This document shows, in pieces, positions 1 through 9,463 of a stretch of DNA of 43,020 nucleotides. Position 1 is the stretch's first letter, and each line of letters starts with the position of its first letter. Origin of the DNA: JAYVJM01 sp043769275 (GTDB lineage: Bacteria > Pseudomonadota > Gammaproteobacteria > Pseudomonadales > UBA7239); assembly GCA_043769275.1 (NCBI GenBank), contig JAYVJM010000022.1, positions 1 to 43,020 of the forward strand. Direction: 5' to 3'. The position numbers and the translations under genes are program-made. The notes beneath the pieces were generated by a model. The model had not been told where the DNA came from, did no database searches, and saw only the letters and a program-made list of their open reading frames with translations.

Positions 1-368
1 CCCACCAGTGGGCCTGCTGTGAAGAAGATGGCTGCGTTAGCGTCGGCATTACCGATTACGCTCAGCAGCAGTTGGGTGATGTGGTTTTTATTGATTTGCC
101 TGAAGTCGGTGCGGAGTTGGCGCAGGGCGAGGAAGCGGGCGTGATCGAGTCGGTGAAAGCCGCTTCTGATCTATTTTCACCGCTGTCTGGCACGGTCATC
201 GCTGTTAATTCGCAACTGGAAGACTGCCCCGATTTGGTCAATGCGTCGCCCTACGGAGACGGCTGGTTGTTCAAAATACGCCCCACCGAATTGGAACACG
301 AATGGGAGGAACTGCTGGATGCCGATGCTTATGTTGACGCTGTGGCACTCGAACAAAACGACGAATGA
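1..368 (+). CDS. gcvH: Glycine cleavage system H protein, 5' end outside the window
   Basis: This is the lipoyl carrier of the glycine cleavage complex; it shuttles the aminomethyl group between the P, T and L proteins. The frame is open from base 3 and reads ITDYAQQQLGDVVFIDLPEVG, a typical H-protein core, so the gene starts before the window and the TTG at 72 is not the start. The lipoylation site is the lysine in IESVKAASD (codon 156-158). The C-terminus (SPYGDGWLFKIRP) is complete and the gene stops with TGA at 366-368. No gcvT or gcvP follows; rpoH comes next on the same strand after about 100 bases. The identification is secure. Confidence 0.95.
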   Translation, partial: HQWACCEEDGCVSVGITDYAQQQLGDVVFIDLPEVGAELAQGEEAGVIESVKAASDLFSPLSGTVIAVNSQLEDCPDLVNASPYGDGWLFKIRPTELEHEWEELLDADAYVDAVALEQNDE

Positions 369-469
369 ACGCGATTAACGCAAAAAGTGCACTAGAATTT
401 CTGCCCGATAAATACCTCTAAATACGTATTACAGGCCACTTACACACCGCCCTCACGAGAGGAAACCGC

Positions 470-1321
470 ATGAACAGCCTATTGACTCCTGCCCGCTTAA
501 GTCCGACCGCGGGTATTGCCAGCTACGCACAATCGATCAGTAGCATTCCTATTTTGACCGCCGCCGAGGAGCGCACGCTTGCAGAAGCCTTGTTTTACCA
601 CGAGGACTTGGATGCCGCCCGCCAGTTAGTTATGTCGCACTTGCGTTTTGTGATGCACATTGCGCGCAGTTATGGCGGTTACGGTCTGCCACAAGCCGAT
701 CTTGTACAAGAAGGCAATATCGGCCTAATGAAAGCAGTCAAACGCTTTAATCCAGAAAAGGGGGTGCGTTTGATCTCTTTTGCGGTGCACTGGATCAAAG
801 CCGAGATTCATGAATACATTTTGCGCAACTGGCGCATCGTGAAAATTGCCACGACTAAAGCGCAGCGTAAGCTGTTTTTCAATTTGCGCGGCAGTAAAAA
901 GCGTTTAGGTTGGCTGTCTAATGCTGAGGCGACCGCTGTTGCACACGACTTAGGCGTGCAAGTGAGCGAGGTGCGTGAAATGGAAGGGCGCTTGGCACAC
1001 TACGACGCTTCTTTTGATGCCAGTGCTGATGATGACGAAGAAAGTAGCAGCGCTGTACCCGCCAATTACTTGGAAGATAGCCGTAACGACCCTGCCCGAC
1101 AGGTTGAGGAAAGCAACTGGGAGACTGTCAGCACGCAGCAGTTACAGCAGAGTATCAAGCAGCTGGATGCGCGCAGCCGCGATATTTTGCAACAGCGCTG
1201 GCTGGCTGATAGCACGTCAACTTTGCACGAGCTGGCATCGCAGTACAACGTATCCGCAGAGCGTATACGCCAGCTTGAGCAAAATGCCATGCAAAAACTG
1301 CGTGCGAGTATTGTTTTATAA
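470..1321 (+). CDS. rpoH: RNA polymerase heat-shock sigma factor sigma-32
   Basis: It directs RNA polymerase to heat-shock promoters. The protein has 283 residues, the usual length for the family. Region 2 is at about residues 50-121 (ADLVQEGNIGLMKAVKRF, then FAVHWIKAEIHEYI). The RpoH box QRKLFFNLR at 132-140 separates sigma-32 from sigma-70 and RpoS. Region 4 near the C-terminus has the helix-turn-helix STLHELASQYNVSAERIRQLE. The start ATG at 470 follows GAGAGGAAACCGC, a good ribosome site. An acidic stretch (DASADDDEESS) lies between regions 3 and 4. The gene stands alone between gcvH and a convergent subtilase gene. It is usually controlled post-transcriptionally, but I did not identify a thermosensor fold here. 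Confidence 0.96.
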   Translation: MNSLLTPARLSPTAGIASYAQSISSIPILTAAEERTLAEALFYHEDLDAARQLVMSHLRFVMHIARSYGGYGLPQADLVQEGNIGLMKAVKRFNPEKGVRLISFAVHWIKAEIHEYILRNWRIVKIATTKAQRKLFFNLRGSKKRLGWLSNAEATAVAHDLGVQVSEVREMEGRLAHYDASFDASADDDEESSSAVPANYLEDSRNDPARQVEESNWETVSTQQLQQSIKQLDARSRDILQQRWLADSTSTLHELASQYNVSAERIRQLEQNAMQKLRASIVL

Positions 1322-1366
1322 AGCAGTAAATTAGCGAACAGGGTTTTCGTCCAGTTGGTGATTTTC

Positions 1367-1414
1367 TGTTCGTGCTAAGTAGTGCCGTTTTCGCACGTGT
1401 CGAAGTATGAACGG
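1367..1414. repeat. REP-like palindrome, family B
   Basis: The element runs from CTGTTCGTGCTAAGTAG through an inner GCCGTTTTCGCAC stretch to CGAAGTATGAACGG. Similar copies lie at 39106-39151 and 42882-42920. It sits between the convergent ends of rpoH and the subtilase gene, a typical REP location. Confidence 0.6.
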
Positions 1415-1469
1415 GGTGGCAACTGCTTTTTCTCGGGTTGTCGCCATTTTTTAACTAGGCCGTAAAGCA

Positions 1470-4397
1470 TCACAGTTGCCCGAGCGTCGCGCTGCCAGAC
1501 AGCACGTACACCGTGCCATCGCCGCCGAAAGGCGCGCTGCTGATGATGTGTTGTTTGCCGTCGTCGCCCACCTCGCCACTGGCGAGGGCGTAACCCAAGC
1601 GAGCACCTTTTTTTGCGCCGGCTTTGCTTGATAGCAGCGCAAGTTGGCCATCATGGGCGATAGCGTAAACAAACACGCCGCCGTTGCCGCCAGGGGCTCC
1701 TACGACCAAATAGGCGACGTTGTCTTTGTCGCCTTGCAAGCTGATGATGCTGCGACCAAAGTTCCCGTTGCTGATTGCGCCCGATGCCTGCCCGAGCACA
1801 TGGCCATCTGCGCCGGAGCAGAGCAGGGTTTTTCCCGCTCTTGGCTGGCGAATCTGCCGATTTGTTGCGGGTTTTCCCTTGCGGCGAGGGTTTTTGACGA
1901 CACGGAAGGCGACGGCATTGGGTGCCCCGCCCGCGTATTCCTGCATGCCGTCACCGTTTATGTCCGTCGCCGCCACCACCCTGAAGCCGAGCCGTCCAAG
2001 CGCGGTATCGCCCATGGTACTGTGCTGTTCGGTTCCGTCGCGCTGCGATAGCACTACGATACGGCCGACATCTTTTTGTCGTCGAATTTGCCGCTTGCCT
2101 TTGGCGTTGGTTGTGGTTTGTGCGCTATCAAAACCGGGTTCGCCAATGATGAGGTTGCCGCCTTTGCTGTCATTCGTGCTGGCCAAACTCATGCCAAAGG
2201 CATTGTTGTTGCCTTTGCCTTGCCGCTCCCATATTTTTTGTCCGGTGCTGCTAGAAAAGACAGCTACGCTGCCGCCGCCGGATTTCCCGCGCAAACTGCC
2301 TACGGCTATTTCAGGGTATTTGTCGCCATCTATATCGTTTATTGCAATGGCATCTGCGGCGAAAATTTCGCCTTTTGCGCCCTCCAATGTGCGGATTGCG
2401 CTGCCATCTTTGCCAGAAATAATATCGACGGAATTGCTAACACCGCGCGGCACCGGCAGGCCATTGATAACCGTTTCAGGTTCAATGCAGTTGCTGCTGA
2501 TCAGCAGGTCATCAATGCCGTCAAGGTTCGTGTCTGGCATTGTTTTGATACTGGCGGAAAAGCACTGATGGCGGCGTTTGCCGTATAAGGTGTACAAAAT
2601 TTTTCCGTCTGTCAGTGAAAGCACGATGAGACGCCCTACTCGTGGCTGCATGCGTATTTTGCCTCTGATGAGGACAAGGCCTGCGGCGTAAGGGTCGCCA
2701 ATTGCGATGTAATTTTGTTTTCCGTGTGTGGTGCTGCCGATATTGGTGATGCTGGTGCCGAAGCGGGTATTGGCACGAACGTGGACGTGTTCTCCGGCAA
2801 CAACTGGATGCAAATACTGGGTGCCTACGTCTGGTGTGACGGATGAAGGAGGTGCAGGCGCTGGTGCAGGCGGTGGTGCAGGCGGTGGTGCAGGCGGTGG
2901 CGGTGGAGCAAGCCCGCTATCAAAGCTGAGGCTTGCCATTTTGCCGGTTATTGTTTTGCCTTGCAGAGAGGGCAACGGGCGACCACTGGTCACAAGCAAG
3001 TCTTTGAGCTGCTGGCTATTTAATGCTGGATTGTGCGCTTTTTCCAAAGCTAAAATTCCGCTAACCATCGGTGCAGCCATTGATGTGCCATCACTCGTTA
3101 TATATGAACCGACTCGCATTGTGCTTACCACGTCGACACCAGGAGCCGCGATAAAAACGCTGCTCGCGCCATAGTTTGAAAGGTTCCAAAGCGCACCGAA
3201 CTTATCAATGGCGGCCACGGATATCACATTAGGCAGTGGGAAGCTAGCTGGATAAATTGGGTTGGTATCATTGTTTGTGCCGCTATTGCCCGCCGCTGCC
3301 ACCAGCAAAATATTCGCAGCATTTAAACGGTTGACGGCATTGACCGCTGTGATTGTCAGGTTTGACCCTCCATAGGAGGCGTTGGCCAACAATATATTGA
3401 TATGATGGTTGACTTTAAGGTCATACAGATAGTCGTAGCACTTTATTGTATTGCTACTAAGAGAAGATGCTAGGTGAAAGTTGTTCTTACAGGCGATCAA
3501 CTTGCTCTTCCAACTAATACCGGCAATACCAATACCGTTGTTGCCCTTGGCCGCGATAATGCCGGCAACGAGTGAGCCGTGATTGTCGTCGTCCATCGGA
3601 TCCCCCGTGCCGGTAGCGGCATTGATGCCATGTACGTCGTCAATATAACCATTGCCGTCATCATCAATGCCGTTGCCGGGTATTTCGCCTGGGTTTTTCC
3701 ACATATTGTCAATAAGGTCTGGGTGTAGGTAGTCAATACCCGTGTCGATAACGGCGACTATATTGGGTGCACCGGTTGTTACCGTCCACGCCGCTGCCGC
3801 GCCAATATCTATGCCAGCAACACCGCCATTTAGCCCAGTGTTATATAAACCCCACTGACCAGGATTCGACAGATACGGCTGCCGCCCTCGAAAGCGCGGA
3901 TCATTTGGTATTTTCACAGCCGCATTGATACCACTGGGGCCATACAGGTGAAGGATGTAATCCGGCTCGGCAATATCAACTAACGGCTCTTGTGCCAGCG
4001 CGGCACTCGCCGCGTCTGTCTTGACACCAGGCTTCAATTTGAACAGTTCAATGCCTGCACTTTTAGAAATTATTTTCCGTGAAACACCACCCACTTTTTT
4101 AAGAATCGCCACTTTGTCGGTTTCTGTCGCCTGTTCTGTAAAGCTCACCAGCACTTGCCCTTCCGCATAAGCCGGCAAGGGCACTGGTTTTGTTGGCGCC
4201 GCAGGGTTTTGACTTACCGGAATGGCTGGCAAGGGTTTTTTAACGGCGGCTATAGGTGCGGGTGTTGTTGGTGCCGGGCGTTCCGTAGAAGGGTTTTTTA
4301 CGTCTTCTGCTGTCCAAAGAAGATAAACAATAAAACAAACAAGCACCGTGCAGAGCAGCAGCCACCACAGGATTTTAGGTTTTTTTTTGTCGGTCAT
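1470..4397 (-). CDS. Membrane-anchored subtilisin-like (S8) protease with FG-GAP-like repeats
   Basis: A 975-residue protein predicted to act outside the inner membrane. Residues 9-27 form one hydrophobic segment (signal anchor or uncleaved signal). Residues 77-150 resemble the propeptide of fervidolysin-type subtilases. The S8 domain spans about 175-495 with the full triad: Asp218 (VIDTGIDYLHP), His273 (NHGSLVAGI) and Ser439 (GTSMAAPMVSG), plus the oxyanion Asn371 (AAAGNSG). An insertion GNGIDDDGNGYIDD looks calcium-binding. A Pro/Ala linker (about 497-517) leads to a C-terminal half with FG-GAP/integrin-alpha-like units such as DTNLDGIDDLLISS and DINGDGMQEYAGGAPN. That half is closely related to the C-terminus of the neighbouring gene 20 bases upstream. 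The protease identity is firm; substrate unknown. Confidence 0.9.
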   Translation of the reverse strand: MTDKKKPKILWWLLLCTVLVCFIVYLLWTAEDVKNPSTERPAPTTPAPIAAVKKPLPAIPVSQNPAAPTKPVPLPAYAEGQVLVSFTEQATETDKVAILKKVGGVSRKIISKSAGIELFKLKPGVKTDAASAALAQEPLVDIAEPDYILHLYGPSGINAAVKIPNDPRFRGRQPYLSNPGQWGLYNTGLNGGVAGIDIGAAAAWTVTTGAPNIVAVIDTGIDYLHPDLIDNMWKNPGEIPGNGIDDDGNGYIDDVHGINAATGTGDPMDDDNHGSLVAGIIAAKGNNGIGIAGISWKSKLIACKNNFHLASSLSSNTIKCYDYLYDLKVNHHINILLANASYGGSNLTITAVNAVNRLNAANILLVAAAGNSGTNNDTNPIYPASFPLPNVISVAAIDKFGALWNLSNYGASSVFIAAPGVDVVSTMRVGSYITSDGTSMAAPMVSGILALEKAHNPALNSQQLKDLLVTSGRPLPSLQGKTITGKMASLSFDSGLAPPPPPAPPPAPPPAPAPAPPSSVTPDVGTQYLHPVVAGEHVHVRANTRFGTSITNIGSTTHGKQNYIAIGDPYAAGLVLIRGKIRMQPRVGRLIVLSLTDGKILYTLYGKRRHQCFSASIKTMPDTNLDGIDDLLISSNCIEPETVINGLPVPRGVSNSVDIISGKDGSAIRTLEGAKGEIFAADAIAINDIDGDKYPEIAVGSLRGKSGGGSVAVFSSSTGQKIWERQGKGNNNAFGMSLASTNDSKGGNLIIGEPGFDSAQTTTNAKGKRQIRRQKDVGRIVVLSQRDGTEQHSTMGDTALGRLGFRVVAATDINGDGMQEYAGGAPNAVAFRVVKNPRRKGKPATNRQIRQPRAGKTLLCSGADGHVLGQASGAISNGNFGRSIISLQGDKDNVAYLVVGAPGGNGGVFVYAIAHDGQLALLSSKAGAKKGARLGYALASGEVGDDGKQHIISSAPFGGDGTVYVLSGSATLGQL
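2862..2915. repeat. Short in-gene tandem repeat encoding the Pro/Ala linker
   Basis: On the plus strand the unit GCAGGCGGTGGT recurs about four times within the subtilase gene. It encodes the APPP-type linker between the protease and the FG-GAP half. Such tracts can vary in length by slippage. Confidence 0.6.
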
Positions 4398-4417
4398 GGA
4401 ATGGCTTTCCTTGCAGA

Positions 4418-7009
4418 CTATTGCCCGAGCGTCGCGCTGCCAGACAACACGTACACCGCGCCGTCGCCGTTGAAGGGCGCGCCGCCGATTATGTGCTGTT
4501 TACTGCCAGTGCCCGCCTCGCCACTGGTTATGGCGTACCCTAGGCGTTCGCCTGCTTTTTCGCCAGCGTGGCTCGACAGCAACACAAGCTGCCCTGTGTC
4601 GTTGATGGCGTACACGAACAGTTGACCCGCGCCGCCCGGCGCGCCTATACCCAAATTGGGAAAGCCGTGTTCGTCCTGCACGCCAATGAGACTGTAGCCA
4701 AAAAGGCTGGTAGTCGTTGTGCCGCTGACTTGTGCCAGCACCGCGCCATTCGCACCAGAAGCCAGAATCACCTTGCCCGCTTTGGGTAGCGATACCTGTC
4801 TACTGGCCTGCCGCTGACCATTGTGCCGCGCGCCTAGAGTCACGCGGTAGCCGGTTGCATGGGGTGCGCCACCCGCGTATTCCTCAAAACCGTCGTGGTT
4901 CACATCCCCCGCGTTCGTCACGCTAAAACCCAGCCAGCCATTTGCTGCATCGCCTACCGTGCTGTGCACTTTGCTGCCGTCGCGCTGCGATAGAGTCACG
5001 ATGCGGCCGACATCTCTTTGTTGTTTGCGTTGCTGCTTGCCGTTGGCGTTGGTGGTGATTTGTATGGCATCAAAGCCGGGTTCACCCACGATGATGCTGC
5101 CGCCATTGGCCGCGCTGGCAGCCAGACTCATGCCAAAGGCATTGTTTTTTGCCGTGCCCTGCTGTTCCCACAACTTCTGTCCGCTGCGGCTTGAAAATGC
5201 CGCCACGCTGCCGCCGCCGGATTTTCCCCACAGGCTGCCGACGGCGATGTCATGAAGGCCGTCTCCATCAATGTCGTTGATGCCGATGGCATCCGCGCCA
5301 AAAATCTCACCTTTTGCACCGGCCAGCGTGAGCAGGGTTCCGCCGTCCTTGCCAGAGAGCAGTTCGACCGTGTTGTTCACGCCGCGCGGCACAGAAGCGC
5401 GGGCGGCGATCACCGCTTCAGGTTCGATGCAATTGCTGCTAACGAGGATGTCATTCACGCCATCGTGGTTTATATCCAGCATCGCGCGGATACGGAAGCC
5501 AAAACACTGGTTGCGCTGTTTACCATACACAGAATAAACCGTTTTGTTGTCTGCCAGTGAAAGCACCAGCAGGCGACCGACTTTGGGCTGTATCAAGAGC
5601 TTTTTGCCGCGTAAAACACTGCCGAAGGCATAAGGGTCGCCAATCGCGATGTAATCTTTTTTGCCGCGCAGGGTGCTGCCCACGTTCACTAGGCTGGCAC
5701 CAAAGCGGGTGGCAACACGCTCCCCTTCGGCAATCAGGTGCAAATAGCTGGCGCTGGGGTGTGCGGCACGCTGCATGGGCACAACTGGCGCGGGCGGCGC
5801 AGGCGCAGGTGCGGGAGGCGGCGTGGTGGCCGCGACCTTCGCTACTGCTGCATAGGCACTCAGTGCGATAAACGCCTGATCTTTGGTTTCTTGAACGGCA
5901 TCCTTAGCGGCATGGAGATCAGCAAGCGCCTGACGGGCTGCTGTACGAGCATCGGCCGCCGCTTTATTGGCTGCTACCACATCAGGTGGCGGCTTGGCAG
6001 CGGGATTGCCGGCGGTGGCTATTTTGGTTGCGATGTCTGACCATTTGCGGGCGGCGAGGGCTGCCGTATCGGCCTGTTCTACGTCTATGGCTGCAGCGGT
6101 TGCGGCATTTTCGGCGGCTTTTTGGGCGCGGCTGGCATCATCGGCGGCCAGCGCGGCATCCTGAAGTTCGAGGGCGGCGGTTGCGCGGGCGGCGGCGGCC
6201 GTACCGTCTGTGATGGCCGTGAGCGCGGTGTTTTTGGCAGCGGCGGCTCGCGTCGCGGCCTGGATGGCAAGCCCCGATTGCGTATGCGTGTCAGCCTTTG
6301 CCTGCGCTAGCTTGGCCGCTGTGTCAGCGACAGTGGCAGCAGGGGCTATTGCACCAGGTGCCGGCACCACAGGGTTTGGCGCGGCGGGCACATTTCCAGG
6401 GCGGGATTTTAGCTTTGTTTTTGCTGCCGTAATTGCCGCCGTTGATGGGTGCCCCACTGGCGCTGACGGTGTGTGTGCTGATGGCTTTAATGCTGCCGCC
6501 GCTTTATTGGCGGCTATTTGGGCTTTTATTGCATTCGGAACTTTTGCTCTTAGAGGCGTACCAGTGGGTGGGGTTACGCCTGTCGGTGGGGTTGCGCCAA
6601 CGGGTGGAATGGGTGGAGCTGCCGCCACTCTTGCTTGCCGTGCCTGCGCTGCGGCCTGTAACGCATTGAAATGTCCGACTGGCACTGCTGCCATCGCGGC
6701 TGATGGCACTTTAGCTAAAGCCTTTTTTGTGATTGCGGCGGCGGATGGTGGCGGAGGCGGTGGAGGCGGCGGAGGCGGCGGAGGTGGCGGAGGAGCTGGT
6801 GCCATTATCGCCAGTTGGGCAATGAGTGTCCGTAGCGTGGCTTGATCGCTTGCTGATAACGGCGCTCCTGTCGCCGTCATTGCCTGTATTGCTTGCTGTA
6901 CTGCCTGCACGCTTTGTGCCTGTAGCGGCGAACTCAGCAGCAAAACAAGCAAGCCCAGTGCGTGGAATAAGACGGATTTTTTCATTCGACGTCCTGTCTG
7001 TTTGTGCAT
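4418..7009 (-). CDS. Exported Ala/Pro-rich protein with FG-GAP-like repeats
   Basis: An 863-residue protein of unknown function. It begins with a Sec signal: ATG at 7009 gives a slightly longer n-region, while ATG at 6985 (MKKSVLFHALGLLVLLLSS) is equally plausible; both have purine-rich ribosome sites. After the signal comes a run of about 16 prolines, then an Ala-rich, probably helical segment (about residues 95-390) with many AAKA/ADTAA motifs, a second Pro/Ala linker, and a C-terminal half from about 410. The C-terminal half has FG-GAP/integrin-alpha-like units (GDPYAFGSVL, DINHDGVNDILVSSN, DIDGDGLHDIAVGSL, DVNHDGFEEYAGGAPH). It is a paralogue of the C-terminal half of the adjacent subtilase and ends with the same VYVLSGSATLGQ. 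The protease domain is absent. A surface adhesin or structural role is a guess. Confidence 0.85.
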   Translation of the reverse strand: MHKQTGRRMKKSVLFHALGLLVLLLSSPLQAQSVQAVQQAIQAMTATGAPLSASDQATLRTLIAQLAIMAPAPPPPPPPPPPPPPPPPSAAAITKKALAKVPSAAMAAVPVGHFNALQAAAQARQARVAAAPPIPPVGATPPTGVTPPTGTPLRAKVPNAIKAQIAANKAAAALKPSAHTPSAPVGHPSTAAITAAKTKLKSRPGNVPAAPNPVVPAPGAIAPAATVADTAAKLAQAKADTHTQSGLAIQAATRAAAAKNTALTAITDGTAAAARATAALELQDAALAADDASRAQKAAENAATAAAIDVEQADTAALAARKWSDIATKIATAGNPAAKPPPDVVAANKAAADARTAARQALADLHAAKDAVQETKDQAFIALSAYAAVAKVAATTPPPAPAPAPPAPVVPMQRAAHPSASYLHLIAEGERVATRFGASLVNVGSTLRGKKDYIAIGDPYAFGSVLRGKKLLIQPKVGRLLVLSLADNKTVYSVYGKQRNQCFGFRIRAMLDINHDGVNDILVSSNCIEPEAVIAARASVPRGVNNTVELLSGKDGGTLLTLAGAKGEIFGADAIGINDIDGDGLHDIAVGSLWGKSGGGSVAAFSSRSGQKLWEQQGTAKNNAFGMSLAASAANGGSIIVGEPGFDAIQITTNANGKQQRKQQRDVGRIVTLSQRDGSKVHSTVGDAANGWLGFSVTNAGDVNHDGFEEYAGGAPHATGYRVTLGARHNGQRQASRQVSLPKAGKVILASGANGAVLAQVSGTTTTSLFGYSLIGVQDEHGFPNLGIGAPGGAGQLFVYAINDTGQLVLLSSHAGEKAGERLGYAITSGEAGTGSKQHIIGGAPFNGDGAVYVLSGSATLGQ
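6745..6798. repeat. GGN trinucleotide microsatellite encoding polyproline
   Basis: A run of GGC/GGA/GGT triplets on the plus strand encodes about 16 consecutive prolines in the minus-strand gene. Slippage by whole triplets would change linker length without breaking the frame. The proline run may also need EF-P for translation (general knowledge, not shown here). Confidence 0.7.
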
Positions 7010-7175
7010 GGTTAGCTCTCATGATGCAGGCTATCTGGCAAGCGCATGCTGTCTTGGCTGATCAAAACGCGGCGCGTTTTTGGAATGTATAGAGCGCGCC
7101 ACAGCAAGGCTGTTTTTCAGGCTTCTCCTTTGGTTGTAGTCAACGTTTGCTTTTTTGTCAAAGCCGCTGCCGCGT

Positions 7176-9380
7176 TTAGACGGGGTCGACATCCAGCGTC
7201 CAGCGCAATCCGCTCACGGTTTTTTGCCCTTCAAGAAAGAGGCAAAAATCGCGCAGAACGCCTTGTAATACGGTGCGGTTTTCGCTTTTTATTTGTAAGT
7301 CAAAACGATAAAAACCGGCGCGCTTTTCCAATTGCGCAGGGAAAGGGCCAGCAATTTTTAGCCATGAGCCACCTAGCTCGAGCAGCTTTTCTCGCCACTG
7401 ATGTAGCGCTATCAAGGCGCGTTCTGGGTTTTTGTGTTCGGCGCGCAACAGGGCGAAATAACAGAATGGCGGCAGCAAGGCGGCGCGGCGTTCCGTTAAC
7501 AGCACACGCGCCAGTTTTTGATAGCCTTCGCGCAGCAGCGTTTGTAAAAGCGGGTGCTCGGCAAATTGGCTTTGTATCAGCACGCGCCCGGGTTTTTCTG
7601 CGCGTCCTGCGCGCCCTGCCACCTGTTCCAGCAACTGCGCCATTTTTTCGGCACCGCGAAAATCGGTCGAAAACAGGCCTACGTCGATATCGAGAATCAC
7701 CACCAGTGTGACATGCGGAAAGTGGTGGCCTTTGGCCAGCATTTGTGTGCCAATCAACAGGCAGGGTTTGCCGCGGTGCACCTGATCTAGCATCGTTTGC
7801 AAAGCCTGTTTGCGCGCCATGCTGTCACGGTCCATGCGTAGCACGGGATATTCCGCAAACTGTTCGATAAAAAACTGTTCGCTGCGTTGCGTGCCAACGC
7901 CGATGCAATCCAAGCGCGTGCTGCGGCATTCGGGGCAATGCGCGGGCAAGGAAAGGGAGTAATCGCAGTGATGGCAGCGCAAACGCCGATCTTTTTTGTG
8001 AACCGTCAGGCGCACCGAGCAGTGTGGGCAGGCCGCTTGCCAGCGGCAATCGGTACACACGAGTACAGGAGAAAATCCGCGTCGATTGAGAAAAACCAAG
8101 GCTTGATTCCCTGCCGCCAGTTCATCACGTATCGCTTGCAGTGTGTCGCGCGTTAGCCCCTCCGTGAGCGCTTGGTTGTGCGTGCTCACCACTTCGACAA
8201 CCGGCGCGCGTGCATTGCCTGCGCGTTGTGTTAATTGCACATGGCGGTAGCGTCCTTGCAGGGCGTTGTGCAGTGTTTCTAATGACGGCGTTGCGCTGCC
8301 CAGCAGCACGGGGACGGCTTCGCGCTGTGCGCGCAGCACCGACAAATCACGCGCGGAATAACGGAAGTTGTCTTGTTGTTTGAAGGAGCTGTCGTGTTCT
8401 TCATCGACAATAATAATGCCGGTGCGCGCCAGCGGCGTGAACAACGCCGAGCGGGTGCCGATCACAATGCCAACGGTGCCGCGTTTGGCCGCACGCCACG
8501 CGGCAAAACGTTCGCCATCCGACAAGCCAGAATGCAGCACGGCAATCGGGCAGCGGAAGCGCCGCCGAAAACGCGCCACCGTTTGTGGGGTGAGGCCAAT
8601 TTCAGGCACGAGCACCAGTGCTTGTTCGCCACGCGCCAGCACGTTGGCGATCAATTGCAGGTAAACCTCGGTTTTGCCGCTGCCGGTTACTCCTTCCAGC
8701 AAGCAGGCTTGAAACGCGCCTAGCTCAATCGCCGCCAGCGCGTGTGTTTGTTCTTCGTTTAAGGTCAACGGTGTTTCGGCGAGCAAATCTACCGTACTGA
8801 AGGCGTGCGGCGCGGGAATAAAACTCTCCAGCATCTGTTGCTCGAGCAAAGCCTTGAAAACCACGCGGGAAAAGCCGGCTTCCAAAATAGCCGCACGCGT
8901 GACTCCTGCCTGATTTTTCATCCATTCGTACAACGCAATGCGCTGTTTGCCGCGCAGGCTTTTGACCAAGGCATCGGCGGCCAGCGCGCTGGCTTGTGCG
9001 GTTAGCCGCCAGTGGTGATCGTATTCCAAAAATTGTGGCGCGCCCTCACGTAGCGCGGTTGGCAATACCGCCGCCAGCACCTCGCCTACGGGGTGCTGGT
9101 AATACGAAGCCGCCCACAAAGCCAGATCAAACAGCACAACAGGCAAAGGGGGTTGTTCATCCAACACTGCTTTCGCGTGTTTGAGCTTGCTCAAAGGCAC
9201 ATCGCTGTGCTGGGTTACTTCCAGTAGCATGCCAACCAATTTTTGCGCGCCAAACGGCACGCGCACGCGCACGCCAGCCTGCAAAGCCTGCGCCGTCGCT
9301 GCGTCCGTCGCCAGCGGCGGCAGATAATCAAACACGCGGCGCAATGGCACCGGCAACGCCACGCGCAAAATTAGCGGCAC
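7176..9380 (-). CDS. priA: Primosomal protein N' (replication restart helicase)
   Basis: A superfamily 2 helicase that recognises stalled forks and starts primosome assembly. Visible are the N-terminal 3'-end-binding domain (LRVALPVPLRRVFDYLPP), Walker A GVTGSGKTEVYL, the Walker B/DEAH-like motif VDEEHDSSF, zinc-binding cysteine pairs (CTDCRWQAACPHC, then CHHC and CPEC), and the helicase C-lobe with GTQMLAKGHHFPHVTLV. The frame is open to 9506, but the extra N-terminal 42 residues include RPEPVEG, the translation of a REP palindrome. The GTG at 9380 gives MPLILRVALPVPL and 734 residues, very close to the E. coli length, so I chose it. The ribosome site is weak (GGAG about 20 bases upstream). 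Confidence 0.93.
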   Translation of the reverse strand: MPLILRVALPVPLRRVFDYLPPLATDAATAQALQAGVRVRVPFGAQKLVGMLLEVTQHSDVPLSKLKHAKAVLDEQPPLPVVLFDLALWAASYYQHPVGEVLAAVLPTALREGAPQFLEYDHHWRLTAQASALAADALVKSLRGKQRIALYEWMKNQAGVTRAAILEAGFSRVVFKALLEQQMLESFIPAPHAFSTVDLLAETPLTLNEEQTHALAAIELGAFQACLLEGVTGSGKTEVYLQLIANVLARGEQALVLVPEIGLTPQTVARFRRRFRCPIAVLHSGLSDGERFAAWRAAKRGTVGIVIGTRSALFTPLARTGIIIVDEEHDSSFKQQDNFRYSARDLSVLRAQREAVPVLLGSATPSLETLHNALQGRYRHVQLTQRAGNARAPVVEVVSTHNQALTEGLTRDTLQAIRDELAAGNQALVFLNRRGFSPVLVCTDCRWQAACPHCSVRLTVHKKDRRLRCHHCDYSLSLPAHCPECRSTRLDCIGVGTQRSEQFFIEQFAEYPVLRMDRDSMARKQALQTMLDQVHRGKPCLLIGTQMLAKGHHFPHVTLVVILDIDVGLFSTDFRGAEKMAQLLEQVAGRAGRAEKPGRVLIQSQFAEHPLLQTLLREGYQKLARVLLTERRAALLPPFCYFALLRAEHKNPERALIALHQWREKLLELGGSWLKIAGPFPAQLEKRAGFYRFDLQIKSENRTVLQGVLRDFCLFLEGQKTVSGLRWTLDVDPV

Positions 9381-9430
9381 GCTAAGGATTTGTTGAATAA
9401 TCTCCGGAGTTGCCGTTCGTTCTGCTGTTT

Positions 9431-9463
9431 CCGTTCGCCCTTCGACAGGCTCAGGGCGAACGG
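9431..9463. repeat. REP-like palindrome, family A, at the 5' end of priA
   Basis: Perfect 10-base arms CCGTTCGCCC and GGGCGAACGG surround TTCGACAGGCTCA. It lies just upstream of the chosen priA start, and the open frame runs through it. Confidence 0.85.

Noticed and set aside
1720..3174. Plus-strand open frames opposite the subtilase gene
   Set aside because: They have no family motifs and lie antisense to a gene with a full catalytic triad; the Gly/Ala runs are reversals of the Pro linker.
6210..6845. Glycine-rich 211-residue plus-strand frame
   Set aside because: It is the antisense of the Ala/Pro-rich gene; composition comes from GC-rich triplets.
7046..7711. Plus-strand frame of 221 residues over the priA end
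   Set aside because: No motifs, and it runs antisense to the conserved PriA C-terminus.
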